From Piromyces finnis (Eukaryota; Neocallimastigomycota; Neocallimastigomycetes; Neocallimastigales; Neocallimastigaceae), in contig MCFH01000048.1 in NCBI GenBank assembly GCA_002104945.1, positions 124,001-188,000 on the forward strand: a stretch of 64,000 nucleotides of DNA, written 5' to 3'. Below are positions 43,654 through 55,117 of this stretch, one piece after another; within the stretch, counting starts at the first letter, position 1; each line of letters opens with the position of its first letter. The translations under genes and the position numbers were made by a program. The notes below the pieces were generated by a model. That model saw only the letters and a list, made by a program, of their open reading frames with translations, searched no databases and was not told where the DNA came from.

Positions 43654-45650
43654 TTATCTTTCTTTAAACTTTGAAAATAGATGAAATTTTGATTTTAATA
43701 TGTCGAAATAATGTCGTTTTAAAATTGAAGTTACTGATTTGATATAATCTTTTAGATTGAAAATAATTGAATTTGAAATACTTTCTTTTACACTTTTTAT
43801 TATACTGAAATATATATTCTTAAACGAATTATTTGATGAATTTTTGATTATATCATTTTGTTTATTTCGCTTTTTTCTTGATTTTAATTTCCTGTTAATA
43901 TTAATATTCAAATGATTATATTTTAGAATTTTACTTTTATTTTTATATATCTTGATTTTGTGGCATTTTTCGTGAATAATTGGCGTTTTTTCTGCTTCAT
44001 CACGGCCGACAAGATTTGACTTATTAATTGAAAATTTAATAAGTGAATCGTTTTTAATTCTTTTTGGAAATTTGCTGAAATTTGAATGAAAAATGTGATA
44101 TTTTGGATAAAAATATTTATTTTTAAATTTGAATAAATGTCGAAATTTAATTGAATATAAAAGTTTGTTTTTATTGTTAAAAGTCGAATTAAAATTTTGA
44201 ATTTTGATATTATTATTAAATGAATTAAATTGAGATTCATTAATATTTGATGGATTGAAACAATGAATCATTGAAATATTTGAAAGATTATTTTTATTTT
44301 GTTTAAAATTTGAGGGACGAGCAACCATAATAGGAGATGAATTAGTTTTCATGTAGAGAGAGTCATCATCAGGATCAATGTATAATCGGTGATTCTTTTG
44401 AGATTGACGACCTAATATAATATCATAACATGAATCTTCATCTTCTAGAATCCAGAATAATGCATAGATTTTTAAATCACCAAATTTAAGAGTTAAATTA
44501 ACAGCTTGATTTGTTGAAATAACTTGTTTGCTAGCTAATTTAAAGAAAGTTCTCTTAAAATGTGTAATATTATGATTTGCTGATATTAAATTAAAGAAGG
44601 ATTTAGTAATAACATTAACATCAGAACCAGTATCTACTAAAACTCGGACAATGTTATTATCAATTGAGCCAATGACAGAAGCAATGTTGATTTTATTAAT
44701 GACATTAATTTCGTTATCTGCTATATTGATAATATCATCATCATTGTCATTATCAGCATCATCATTGTTTTCATTATTTTTATTATTATAATTTTCATTA
44801 ATGATATTAATAAATGAATTAATATCATCATCATTAAGATCCATATTTTGAATGGCGTTTATTTTCCGAACGTCATTTGGATCAAGCTTTAAACCTTTGG
44901 CACAAAGTCTTCTGATGATAGGACTGACTGCAAGCAATTGTGCAAAAGAGATACCAGCATTTGTATTATTAAGGGCATCAAAAATATTATATTCTTTATT
45001 TTTGCCCAACATGACAATAGAACGTAGGAAGTCATAATAGTTGCTTTTGGGAGACTTTTTGCTATCTATAACTTCTTCTAATTCGTCCTGTTTACTTGGT
45101 ATATCTGGACCAATTCTTCTTTTATTTCTGGTTTCTTTATTTTTCATCTTAGCAGAGGAAATATTCTTGCCTGCAATTACCGAGGGGTCTAAGATGTCTA
45201 GGCGGGAAGTAGTGGTATGAAAATTTGAATTTTTCTCATTACGAATTTCTTGCTGTTCTTTCATCTGAGTGGCCTTTGTATGTATTGGTAATGGATTTTC
45301 TCGAAGTTTCTTTTTCTTCGACTGAGTCACGTGATCCTCATCATCACTTTCATCACTTTCTTCAGAACTTTTTCTCTTGAATGCATAAATAAGGTTTTCG
45401 ATGTCCTTATCATCGACTGTATTTGTCACGTGATCACGTGTAACGTAATCCTTATCATCTTCATTGATTGGATCATCCACCAAAGGGTTAGAGAATTTTT
45501 CTTTAGAATTTGGAAATTTTTTTGTTTTATGGAAATCACGTGTATCATCAACATAGATTTGCTCATTAATGTTGTTGATGTTGTGGGTTTGGTTATTATC
45601 AATTTTGGAGTTAGAAGGGGAAGATTGAGAACTTCCCCCATTTAATTTAA
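43654..45650 (-). CDS. Protease ORF of element K, fused to Gag by -1 frameshift
   Basis: The ORF, read in the -1 frame from the gag end, has an acidic/lysine-rich N-terminal region, a retropepsin-type protease with the catalytic motif LVDTGSDVN (encoded near 44620-44640) and the second signature IILGRQ (near 44410), and then a 200-residue lysine/asparagine-rich tail without any recognisable domain. There is no ATG near its beginning (the frame reads through from gag), as expected for a frameshift product. RT and integrase, which normally follow protease in Ty3/gypsy elements, are absent. The open frame and conserved active site argue that the protease is still selected for. Whether the tail is remodelled pol or an acquired sequence cannot be told by eye. 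Confidence 0.85.
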
Positions 45651-45651
45651 A
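45617..45651 (-). promoter_or_regulatory. -1 ribosomal frameshift signal of element K
   Basis: The minus-strand heptamer T TTA AAT (45645-45651) is in the gag frame and touches the gag stop TAA (45642-45644). A perfect 7-bp stem GGGGAAG/CTTCCCC (45632-45638 with 45617-45623, 8-nt loop) begins 6 nt after the heptamer. The protease frame is exactly -1. Confidence 0.88.
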
Positions 45652-46496
45652 TGGTTTTGGGTTTTGAGGAGGGTAGCTATGATTTTGTTCACATCGGTCA
45701 TTTCGTTTGGGCAGAAGCGGGCATCATGTCCTTTCTGGTTACAACGGTGGCAGATATGAATTTTCATCTGGGCAAGGCTTTTGGTCAAAGCATCCAGATC
45801 TGATTCTTTAGCTTCTTCTTTAGTAGTCTTTTCATTATCAGTACTACTATTATTTTCGTTATTATTATAAGAGGTTTTATCTTCAACTTCTATTTTTCTC
45901 TTATAATAATTATTTTTGTTTTGAGTTCTTTTATTGGGTACATATTCATCATCACTTTCATAAGCAGATAGAAGCTCATCTGCTTTAATAGCAATGACCA
46001 TAGCATCCTTTAAAGTTTTTGGTTGTTTGTTAATAAGAGAATTTAATATAGAAGTTCTCCTATTAAAAGCTTTTGTATAAAGAAAAACAAGTCTTTCTTC
46101 AGAAGGCTTGTCCCTTTCTTTAATTTCTTTCAAAAGGTCGTTAAAAGAACGGTTAAATTCTCTAACAGAGCTTTTGTTTACTTTTATTTTTTCTAACTTA
46201 TTTAGGTTTCTATTAGAGGTTTTATCATCCTCAAATAAGTTAGATATTTTATTGATAAATTCATTATAAGATAGGGATCTATCTTCATAATAAATATCAC
46301 TACAAAGATCCTTTGAGTTACCGGTAGTAGCAAGCAAAGCAATTCTCTTCTTTTCTTTTTCAGAAAGAGCTAAGTCTTCTAAGATATCTTCAAGTTCCAT
46401 TTTCCATCTGAAGAACTTAGTATCTTTCTTGCCAAGAGGGCTTATTTCTTTAGCCATACTAGCGGCTCTTTCAAAATTGTTTTTATTTTCAGTCAT
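45642..46496 (-). CDS. Gag of element K
   Basis: 284 codons from an ATG (MTENKNNF). Helical capsid-like region, then a charged stretch and a CCHC zinc knuckle (CHRCNQKGHDARFC, near 45705-45750) typical of retrotransposon nucleocapsid. Ends at TAA within the frameshift signal. Lies about 100 bp after the 5' LTR and primer site, so the leader is short. This is the only gypsy-type gag here with an obvious ATG at the expected place. Confidence 0.92.
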   Translation of the reverse strand: MTENKNNFERAASMAKEISPLGKKDTKFFRWKMELEDILEDLALSEKEKKRIALLATTGNSKDLCSDIYYEDRSLSYNEFINKISNLFEDDKTSNRNLNKLEKIKVNKSSVREFNRSFNDLLKEIKERDKPSEERLVFLYTKAFNRRTSILNSLINKQPKTLKDAMVIAIKADELLSAYESDDEYVPNKRTQNKNNYYKRKIEVEDKTSYNNNENNSSTDNEKTTKEEAKESDLDALTKSLAQMKIHICHRCNQKGHDARFCPNEMTDVNKIIATLLKTQNHLN

Positions 46497-46582
46497 ATTT
46501 AGTAAATAAATAAGATAATTATACTAAATATACTAATTAATAGGAATTATTTAAATTTTCGGCTTTCCCACGGGACGACTGA

Positions 46583-46594
46583 GGTTCTCCACCA
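46583..46594 (-). other. tRNA-type primer-binding site of element K
   Basis: Two bases after the 5' LTR the minus strand reads TGGTGGAGAACC, beginning with the TGG complementary to a tRNA CCA end. The first nine bases match the 3' end of the neighbouring tRNA-Trp (CTCCA plus CCA), then diverge, so the primer tRNA is undecided. Confidence 0.65.
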
Positions 46595-46596
46595 CT

Positions 46597-47220
46597 TGAT
46601 AACGGATTGGTAGTTATATTACAACTTTTTAACTACTTCTTCTGTTATCTTATATTGTTTTATCTCGACAGCTATTGTACGAGCTTTAACAATATCTACT
46701 AGTTTTATTAATTTATTTTAAGTTATTTTATAATTTTAATAGTTTTATTATTTTAATAATATTTATATAGAATAATAACACCAGATTTATTCTATAAAAT
46801 ATTATTTATTATTAACACAATAATTACAAATTAGACAAGTTTAATTTCGTTTTTATATTTTCTTTTATTTATTGTTCTTACGCTCTTTTTAACAATAATT
46901 TTTATTATATAAAAACTTATTTTTTTTGTCTTTTAAATATTATTATGTATTCACTAATTAATTATATTAACTATTATTAAAATTTAACTTATTATTAGTA
47001 ATCTAAGTCTTCTCATTTTCTACTAAAAATTATTATTATTCTTTATAATAAAAATTATTTTTATAATTTAACCCAATCAAATATATAAATTTATAAAATA
47101 TTTGATTTTATGTAAATTATATTTTTATAATAAACTATATAAAATTATTTAATAATTATTTTATAATAAAAATTTCTACTAATATCAAATGTATAATATA
47201 TTTATAATTATTATTTATCA
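46597..47220 (-). repeat. 5' LTR of element K (H2)
   Basis: Same 624 bp as 42696-43319. Its U3 tip is followed by acaa and, 15 bp on, the tRNA-Trp gene. Confidence 0.92.
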
Positions 47221-47235
47221 ACAAATTTTAAGAAA

Positions 47236-47307
47236 GGAGGGTTGGCGCAACGGTAGCGCGTCCGCCTCCAGAGCGGAAGGTTGGGTGTTCGAATCACTCA
47301 CTCTCCA
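47236..47307 (+). tRNA. tRNA-Trp (CCA)
   Basis: 72 nt, no intron. Acceptor GGAGGGT with ACTCTCC plus A, D-arm GCGC/GCGC, anticodon stem TCCGC/GCGGA with loop CTCCAGA, T-arm GGGTG-TTCGAAT-CACTC. Followed at once by a T5 terminator. Confidence 0.96.
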
Positions 47308-49007
47308 TTTTTAAAGATAATTTTATTTTTATAAATCATTGCATAATTTTTAAATTATTAAAATTGAAAAATAAATATATGTTTTATAAAGTTTATTTAT
47401 TAAAATTAATTTAATAAAGGTAATTACAAAGATTTTAATAATTCATTTACAATTTTTTTATACTAAAATATGCGGCTAATGTTAATTAGTAATACTTTAC
47501 ATTACCAATATTCTAAGAAACATTACATTAGTAATTTACATTATAATTTTATTAGTAATTAAGTTCTTGCTGAATTATATTCTTTCAAAAGCAATATTTA
47601 ATATTTCTATAGTATAATATTAATATTATTTTTTATATAAAATTTTTATAGTTCTATATGTATTTTTATATTTTGATAATTATATTGTATAATTATAATA
47701 CGTTTCCATTTAATTATTCATATATTTAATATTAAATAAATAAATAGAGCAACAATAACAATAATTATTTAATAAACCAAAATAATAGAGCTAAATTAAA
47801 GTAAATTAAATACGTATTTTTGATTCAATTTGAGTAAACCTACTATGGAGTTCATGTATTATTTATATTATTTATACATATATAAATAAAAAATATTAAT
47901 TTTAATTTAATTATGATATATTTTTTATAAAAATATTAAATAAATCCTATTTTTAATACTACATTAAAATCATTAAAGTAATTTAAAATAAATAGAAAGT
48001 AAAAAATAAACTATTTTATAATTATTTTGAATAAGTTTACTTGTTCTATAAATCTAAATATTTATCAAAATTTTATTTAATTTTTGAAGTAATCTTTTAT
48101 AAAAATATGTATTTATTTTTGAAATTAAAATTTATGTATTTTTATAAAGTGATACCTTTTTTTTAGGTATTTTAAAATTTAAATTTAAAAAATTATATGA
48201 AAGAATATAAGGAATTTGTTATTTTAATGTTTAATCAATATTCCTAATACTTTGTAAAAAAGATGAAAAAAATGAATCCGAAAGATAAATAAAAATAGTA
48301 TTTTTAAAATATATCTATCGTAATGTATTATGTTTAGTAAGATAAATATATTTCATGCTATTAATATAGTAATGTAAAGTATATTAATTTAGTAATAAAT
48401 TTCAAATTTATTAATATATAAATCTTTTCAATATATTATTTATTATTGTTTAAAAAGCTTTAATATAAAATATTAATTATTCTTATTATCTTTTAAATTA
48501 AAATCATATTAATACATATGAGCATAAAAAACAAAAATAATTTTTTCTTCCTTTTTATTTTTAAATTATTACAAAACAAAAAAATAAAATTTGTAAAAGA
48601 ATTTTCTCTTTTTCTACTACTATTATAACTATATTTAATTCAAGTCAAAATATGTTTACCCTTTAGTTATTTAATAACTATATAAAAGTATTTTTCTAAT
48701 ATTATATATCAAAGTATAAAATTATTAAAATAAAAACATCAATAATTTAATAATACTTAACTCCTTTTTTTTATATATATTGTTTTAGTTAATATTTTTT
48801 ATCGGAGCAGAAAACATGATTCCACATAATAAATAATCGTATACAGACTTATTTTATTATACTGATATTTATTATTATGATTTTTTTAAACTTTATTTAT
48901 ATATTACTTCATTAGGTAAAAAATAAGTTTTTATTAAATTATATTTATAAAATATATTATAAATAAATAAAACTACTAATAATGAAATTTTTATAAAATA
49001 TTTAAAC
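47308..49007. other. AT-rich intergenic region with eroded LTR motifs
   Basis: No ORF of note. Near 47825-47870, read on the minus strand, stand a catgaac string and a TTTACTCAAATTGAATCAA stretch resembling the block beside ACATGGGC in LTRs C and R, so an old LTR of that group is likely. No boundaries can be set. Confidence 0.45.
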
Positions 49008-49081
49008 CACTCACGGCGGGACTCGAACCCGCAATCTTCAGATTAGAAGTCTGACGCCCTATCCAATTAGGCTACGCGAGC
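49008..49081 (-). tRNA. tRNA-Arg (TCT)
   Basis: 74 nt, no intron. Acceptor GCTCGCG with CGTGAGT (two G-T pairs) plus G, anticodon stem TCAGA/TCTGA with loop CTTCTAA (anticodon TCT), T-arm GCGGG-TTCGAGT-CCCGC. LTR I3 begins 14 bp upstream (49096). A T4 run follows shortly downstream. Confidence 0.95.
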
Positions 49082-49095
49082 TTCTACATTCTTTG

Positions 49096-49872
<777 letters not shown>

Positions 49873-49874
49873 TT

Positions 49875-49927
49875 TGTAAGAAATATTTGTGGCCATAAGT
49901 TTGCCCACAAATATTTCAATTGAAACC
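49875..49927 (-). repeat. Tip of M-type LTR (M-c) near tRNA-Arg
   Basis: TGTAAGAAATATTTG...CAATTGAAACC is the reverse complement of the right tip of M-b, with its hairpin. Before I3 inserted, it lay about 12 bp upstream of tRNA-Arg. Broken off at the start of LTR V. Confidence 0.8.
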
Positions 49928-51180
49928 TGTCAAGAATAGAAGACGATTAAAAAATAAATTAAATGTTCAAATAAACAACTTAAAAATCAAATTTATATTT
50001 CAAAAAGTATAAAACACTTTTAAAAATAATTAAAAAGATCACTTGGAAAAATTTAATATTGAAAAGGGTTAAGGATCACAAAAATTTAATTTTCAATAAA
50101 TTAACCCTTGAGAAGAAAATGCACTATACGAAACTAGCGATAACTTCCGAATCTCGCGTCCTATTTTCCTTTTCTAGAGACTTCAAACCAATTTTATTAG
50201 AAAGTACTAGTTGAGATCTATATTCTCACAAATTTTCAGCTAATTTAGACCACTAGTTCTTGAGATATAGCTATTTAAAGAATTAATTAGTTCTAATAAA
50301 TATATAATAATATATATTAAAATGATTAATATTAATTTATATAATTAAAATCATTATTCAAGTCATCCAACTTTCTATAAATATTTCAATTTAAAAATTC
50401 TCCATTATTATTAAATAAGGTTAGATAATAAATATTCTTGATTATAAACCTAATCAATTATAAAAATTAATTAATAATTTTTCAAATAATTTTGATTAAT
50501 AACCTCAATCATAATCAAGCCAAAAAGCCTTTGGATCAAAAATCATTAATTATAATTATTAATTAATTGATCATGAGAATATATAATTAGTATCAGTAAT
50601 TGTTCTCAATTTATAATATTAAATATTTACAATTTAAAATGGTTAAAACAATACTTTTATCTTAAAAGTAATTTAAAAGATTAATCTTAAGATCTATCAT
50701 ATGGATTCATATTATTAATATCAATATCAATTATTAATATTTTAATTTAAAATTATTTTATTCTTATCTTTATTATTAATATCAATATTAATATCAATGT
50801 AATTTTATTATATGTAAGAAAAAAGTATTTAAACAAAGAATTGAAATCAATTTTGAAATTCTTTGTAAGATTATTAATTATTAATTATTAATTATAATAT
50901 AACTTAATAAATATTATCTTAATAAATAAATAATTAATAAACAAATTTCATAATTAAATTATATTAAAATTTTTATTTTAAATATAAAAACCTATTTAAT
51001 TTTTAAATTAGTATTAATTAAATTCTTTAATAAGTTTTGAAGAAAAGATTTAATAATAAATAAATTTAATATTTTATTAGAAAATTAAGTTATATTATAT
51101 GAAACATTCTGACCAAGTTACATACCAATCCTAGCCCACTTTACAAAATTTAAAGGTTAGATTTAAATTAAATATTTTAC
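49928..51180 (+). repeat. Probable E-like LTR (V)
   Basis: Begins TGTCAAGAATAG, similar to the U3 start of LTR E, shares an agggttaagg block and a ttagaaag...gttcttgagatat block, and has an E-like RNA-start string TTTGTAAGATTAT near 50863-50875. Ends about TTTTACA. It entered M-c within one base of where element E entered M-a. Confidence 0.5.
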
Positions 51181-51200
51181 AATTTCATTATTTAGCAAAA

Positions 51201-51468
51201 TGATATAATTTGGTAATAATCTTAATTTTGAATTTTACTTCAAAAAGTGATTATTATATTATATCTTTTGTTATAACTATATAAGTTATATTGATTAAGA
51301 TTTAAGATCGTTTTTATAAAAATTAATAAAATTGTTTTGTTAAAACACTAAATTGTTTTATTAGAAACACTTGTTTTTCTAATATTTAAATATTTAAAAT
51401 TTTATTTATTTAAGTATAAAAGTGATTATTAAAATTATAAAATATTAACTAAACTATAGAATATTTCT

Positions 51469-51502
<34 letters not shown>

Positions 51503-52024
51503 TTAAAATAAGAATATTTACATGTATTTATATTTTCTTTTAAATTTAAACTATTTACATTAAAATAATAAAATTAATAACTATTTAAAATAAAAGTAAT
51601 AAAAGTAATTAGAAATAACAATAAAAGAAATAATTAAAAGTTAAAGAATATAAAAAGTTGTTTATTTTTACAATTAATTAAAGTAATAATTATTTTTAAT
51701 GTTTTAATAAAGGTGTTTAATTATATTATTTTATAACATGAATTATTATATTTGTTTACTTTTAAAGTGTAATTTACTAACGAAGTTATTAAATATTTAA
51801 TTTAACAATTAATTTAACAAAAGTTATATATTTTGATCTCGATTAATTAAAGTTTATTATTTTCTTTCAATAATCAAAATATATGCAGTGTTTAGGATTA
51901 ATTTTATTTAAGAATTTTGGTAAAGTACTTAATTAAACTATAACTTGTTTTAAGTTACTTTTAGGGTTAACTTAAAAATCAGGTATAATAATAATTTTAT
52001 ATTTATTAATTTCATTATTTATCA
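51201..52024. repeat. Solo LTR L-b
   Basis: TGATATAATTTGG...ATTATTTATCA, uninterrupted, nearly identical to L-a (12044-13557). The flanking aaaa duplication is uninformative. Confidence 0.8.
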
Positions 52025-52031
52025 AAAAAAG

Positions 52032-52526
52032 TGTAAAAGGTTTTTTATAATATTAGTTAATAGGTTATTAATTAGTTAATTAAGTTAGTTATTACTTCTC
52101 TATACGAGTTAATAACTAAATAAAGTTTTATAAAAAATAATAAAAGAAAGAAAATAAATATTATAACACTAAAATAAATATAAACACTTATATAAATATT
52201 TTATGAAATAACTTTTACTTAAATAATTATATTTTAATTATATCTTTTATTTATTAATTATAATTATCTACATTAATTATTATTATAGTTATTAATTTAC
52301 TTTAATACTAATGCTAAAGTATTTAACGTTAGTTTTGACTATACTATTTAACTATATGAGTTTATTTTCTTTACCACTTGATTGGGTAAAGCAAATAAAC
52401 TTCCTATTTAATTAATAACCATTAATATATGGTTATGCATATATTTGGCCAATAAATGGTGACCAGAATATATGGTTTCAATTGAAATATTTGTGGGCAA
52501 ACTTATGGCCACAAATATTTCTTACA
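52032..52526. repeat. Solo LTR M-b
   Basis: TGTAAAAGG...CTTACA, 495 bp, duplicate of M-a; left duplication aaaag (52027-52031). Its right duplication was separated by the later insertions J1 and H3 and is found again at 54264-54268. Confidence 0.85.
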
Positions 52527-52527
52527 A

Positions 52528-53635
52528 TGATGCGTTGACCGATATATTTTTGAATAATATAATATTTTTAATAAATAATAAATTCTAATATTTATGATGA
52601 AACAATAAATTTAAAATAAAATAAAATATGTTTTATAATTAACAAATAAATCACTCAAAAACTCGAAAATAAACTCTTTTTATTATGTTTAAATTATCTC
52701 TTTATTATATTTATAATTTATTTATTGTCTATTTATTGTCCGCCTTTTTTATAAAGAAGAATTTTATCTTCTTTTTATACATTTTTCATTTATTACATGT
52801 ATTATTATTTTTAACTATTAATTATTATTACTATTGTGATTATTTATTAAAATTAAAGAATAAATTAAAATTATGTCTTAATATTATAAAAATGTTATAG
52901 AATATTACTTATTTGATTTTCTTATTACTTCAAAATGTTTAAAATTAGAAAAACTATTATAAATTATCATTAACTATCATTAAATGTATAATACCTTGAA
53001 TAAAATAATTAAAATTTAAAATTAAAATAATATTAAAATAAAATTAAAATAAAAATTAAAATAAAAATTGAAATAAAATTAATAAAATCAAATATTAAAA
53101 GTATCAATTAATATAAACACATTTTATACAGAAACATAAAAGAGTTCTGTATTTTATCTTTAAAATTGTTATTATTGTTCTATTTCCAGGCTTTAAATTA
53201 ATCACTTTTAGTAATAATTACTCAGTTATTTATTTGTTAATTTATATATATAAGTTTGAAAGAATTTCTAAAGAACACTTGGATAAAACACTAGAATTAA
53301 TAATTTAATGTATATCATTATATTTTTTTTTAGTTTATTTATTCATTTTTATTTACTTATTATTATTTTATTATTTTAATACATTTTTGGATTGAGTCGT
53401 TTTATTTTATTTAATAATTTATTTTATTATTATCTCTATTAAGTCGTTTTTATTCATAATTTATTATTTAATAAAGAGAATATTATTTATTTAAAAGAAA
53501 GGGTTATATTTCCATAAAATTATTATTTATTCATTTTTAAGGGTTATTATCTTTTATTTTTATTATAAGTCGCTATGGGTTAAGTCGTGTTTCTTCGGCT
53601 AGTTTTTATTACGTTTTTATGTGAGTAGCGTATCA
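52528..53635 (+). repeat. Solo LTR J1, duplication acaa
   Basis: TGATGCGTTGACC...GAGTAGCGTATCA, 1108 bp; acaa at 52524-52527 and 53636-53639. A short open frame near 52685-52900 is AT-rich and not supported as a gene. Confidence 0.82.
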
Positions 53636-53639
53636 ACAA

Positions 53640-54260
53640 TGATAAATAATAATTATAAATATATTATAAATTTGATATTAGTAGAAAATTTTATTATAAA
53701 ATAATTATTAAATAATTTTATATAGTTTATTATAAAAATATAATTTACATAAAATCAAATATTTTATAAATTTATATATTTGATTGGATTAAATTATAAA
53801 AATAATTTTTAATATAAAGAATAATAATAATTTTTAGTAGAAAATAGGAAGACTTAGATTACTAATAATAAGTTAAATTTTAATAATAGTTAATATAATT
53901 AATTAGTGAATACATAATAATATTTAAAAAGACAAAAATAAGTTTTTATATAATAAAAATTATTGTTAAAAAGAGCGTAAGAACAATAAATAAAAGAAAA
54001 TATAAAAACGAAATTAAACTTGTCTAATTTGTAATTATTGTGTTAATAATAAATAATATTTTATAGAATAAATCTGGTGTTATTATTCTATATAAATATT
54101 ATTAAATAATAAAACTATTAAAACTATAAAATAGCTTAAAATAAATTAATAAAACTAGTAGATATTGTTAAAGCTCGTACAATAGCTGTCGAGATAAAAC
54201 AATATAAGATAACAGAAGAAGTAGTTAAAAAGTTGTAATATAACTACCAATCCGTTATCA
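53640..54260 (+). repeat. Solo LTR H3 at tRNA-Ser, duplication acaa
   Basis: Reverse orientation of H1/H2: TGATAAATAATAATT...CCGTTATCA, 621 bp, acaa on both sides (53636-53639, 54261-54264). Ends 16 bp upstream of tRNA-Ser. Confidence 0.9.
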
Positions 54261-54276
54261 ACAAAAAGTAGGAGTA

Positions 54277-54358
54277 GTCACTTTGGCGGAGTGGTTAACG
54301 CGGTGGCCTGCTAAGCCATTTCCCTTTGGGAGCGCAGGTTCGAGTCCTGCAGGTGACG
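54277..54358 (+). tRNA. tRNA-Ser (GCT), second copy
   Basis: Identical to 21748-21829 over all 82 nt, and the 13 bp upstream (aaaagtaggagta) and the 9-nt spacer to tRNA-Met are the same too. Confidence 0.97.
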
Positions 54359-54367
54359 AAATTATAT

Positions 54368-54440
54368 GCGAAGTTGGCGCAGTCGGCAGCGCGTAAGTCT
54401 CATAATCTTAAGGTCGTGAGTTCGAACCTCACACTTCGCA
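54368..54440 (+). tRNA. tRNA-Met (CAT, elongator type), second copy
   Basis: Identical to 21839-21911. Followed at once by TTTT. Sequence identity between the two loci stops here. Confidence 0.96.
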
Positions 54441-55117
54441 TTTTGTTAAATTATTAAAATTTTTTTATTTTTGAACTATGCTTATTAACTTAAGAATATA
54501 TATAAATTTAAAAGTAATTTTTGATGCAATCATTTCTTTTCTATTAATATTTAATAATTAGAAAAACTAAATTTTAAAATTTGATATTTTATTGTATATA
54601 TTATTGTTAAATATATAATTATCAAAATTATAAAGGTATATATAATCTGAATATATAACTAAAAATTATTAAAAATTATGAATAATTCAATTTAAAAAAT
54701 AATATATTAATTATGTAATCTAACCTTTCTGTTATTAAAAATTTTTTAAATATAGCTATCTTTATTATTTTTAAAAATATTTTATAATTCCTGAAATTCT
54801 AAATTGATTCTTAAATGTTTATTTGAACATTTAATTTTTTTGTAATTGGCTTCTATTCCTGATATTGTTTGTTAGCAATCAGTTTTTATTATATTTTTAG
54901 GTTGGTAGCATATAAAGATATTAATGTATTAAAGCATAAGTCTGCTTTAAGCTCTCTAATTTTTTCAAAGTAAAAGTCCTAGATCGCCAACAAATACAAT
55001 GAAGTTCATAAAGATTAACTAGAAGGAAAGACGAAGCCAAGTACCATTAACCACTTACGCGTAATCGTATAGCTAGGTCCAAGATTCAACTAAAAGCTTT
55101 TTAACGTTTTTAAGTAT
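54441..55117. other. Non-repetitive-looking region
   Basis: AT-rich until about 54890, then roughly 200 bp (54900-55110) of visibly higher GC with no long ORF and no match elsewhere in the window. I cannot assign it. Confidence 0.4.

Larger units (their letters stand above)
42696..47220 (-). mobile_element. Element K: Gag-protease-only LTR element at tRNA-Trp
   Basis: 4525 bp, LTRs 42696-43319 (3') and 46597-47220 (5') that read identical, 4-bp duplication acaa (42692-42695, 47221-47224). Between them are a tRNA-type primer site, gag, a -1 frameshift signal and a protease ORF, but no RT, RNase H or integrase. Identical LTRs imply recent movement, presumably with enzymes supplied by another element. 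The 5' LTR's outer end lies 15 bp upstream of tRNA-Trp, and the element points away from the tRNA. Confidence 0.9.

Noticed and set aside
46583-46594. Primer site of element K assigned to tRNA-Trp
   Set aside because: Only the first nine bases match this tRNA-Trp; the following bases differ, so the identity is left open.
51201-52526. L and M as one 1.3-kb LTR
   Set aside because: M has its own TG/CA tips and a matching aaaag duplication, and L-c occurs without M; they are two LTRs that were duplicated together.
52685-52900. 71-codon ORF rich in hydrophobic residues
   Set aside because: Lies inside LTR J1; composition is explained by T-rich sequence, and homologous J copies do not keep it open as far as I can see.
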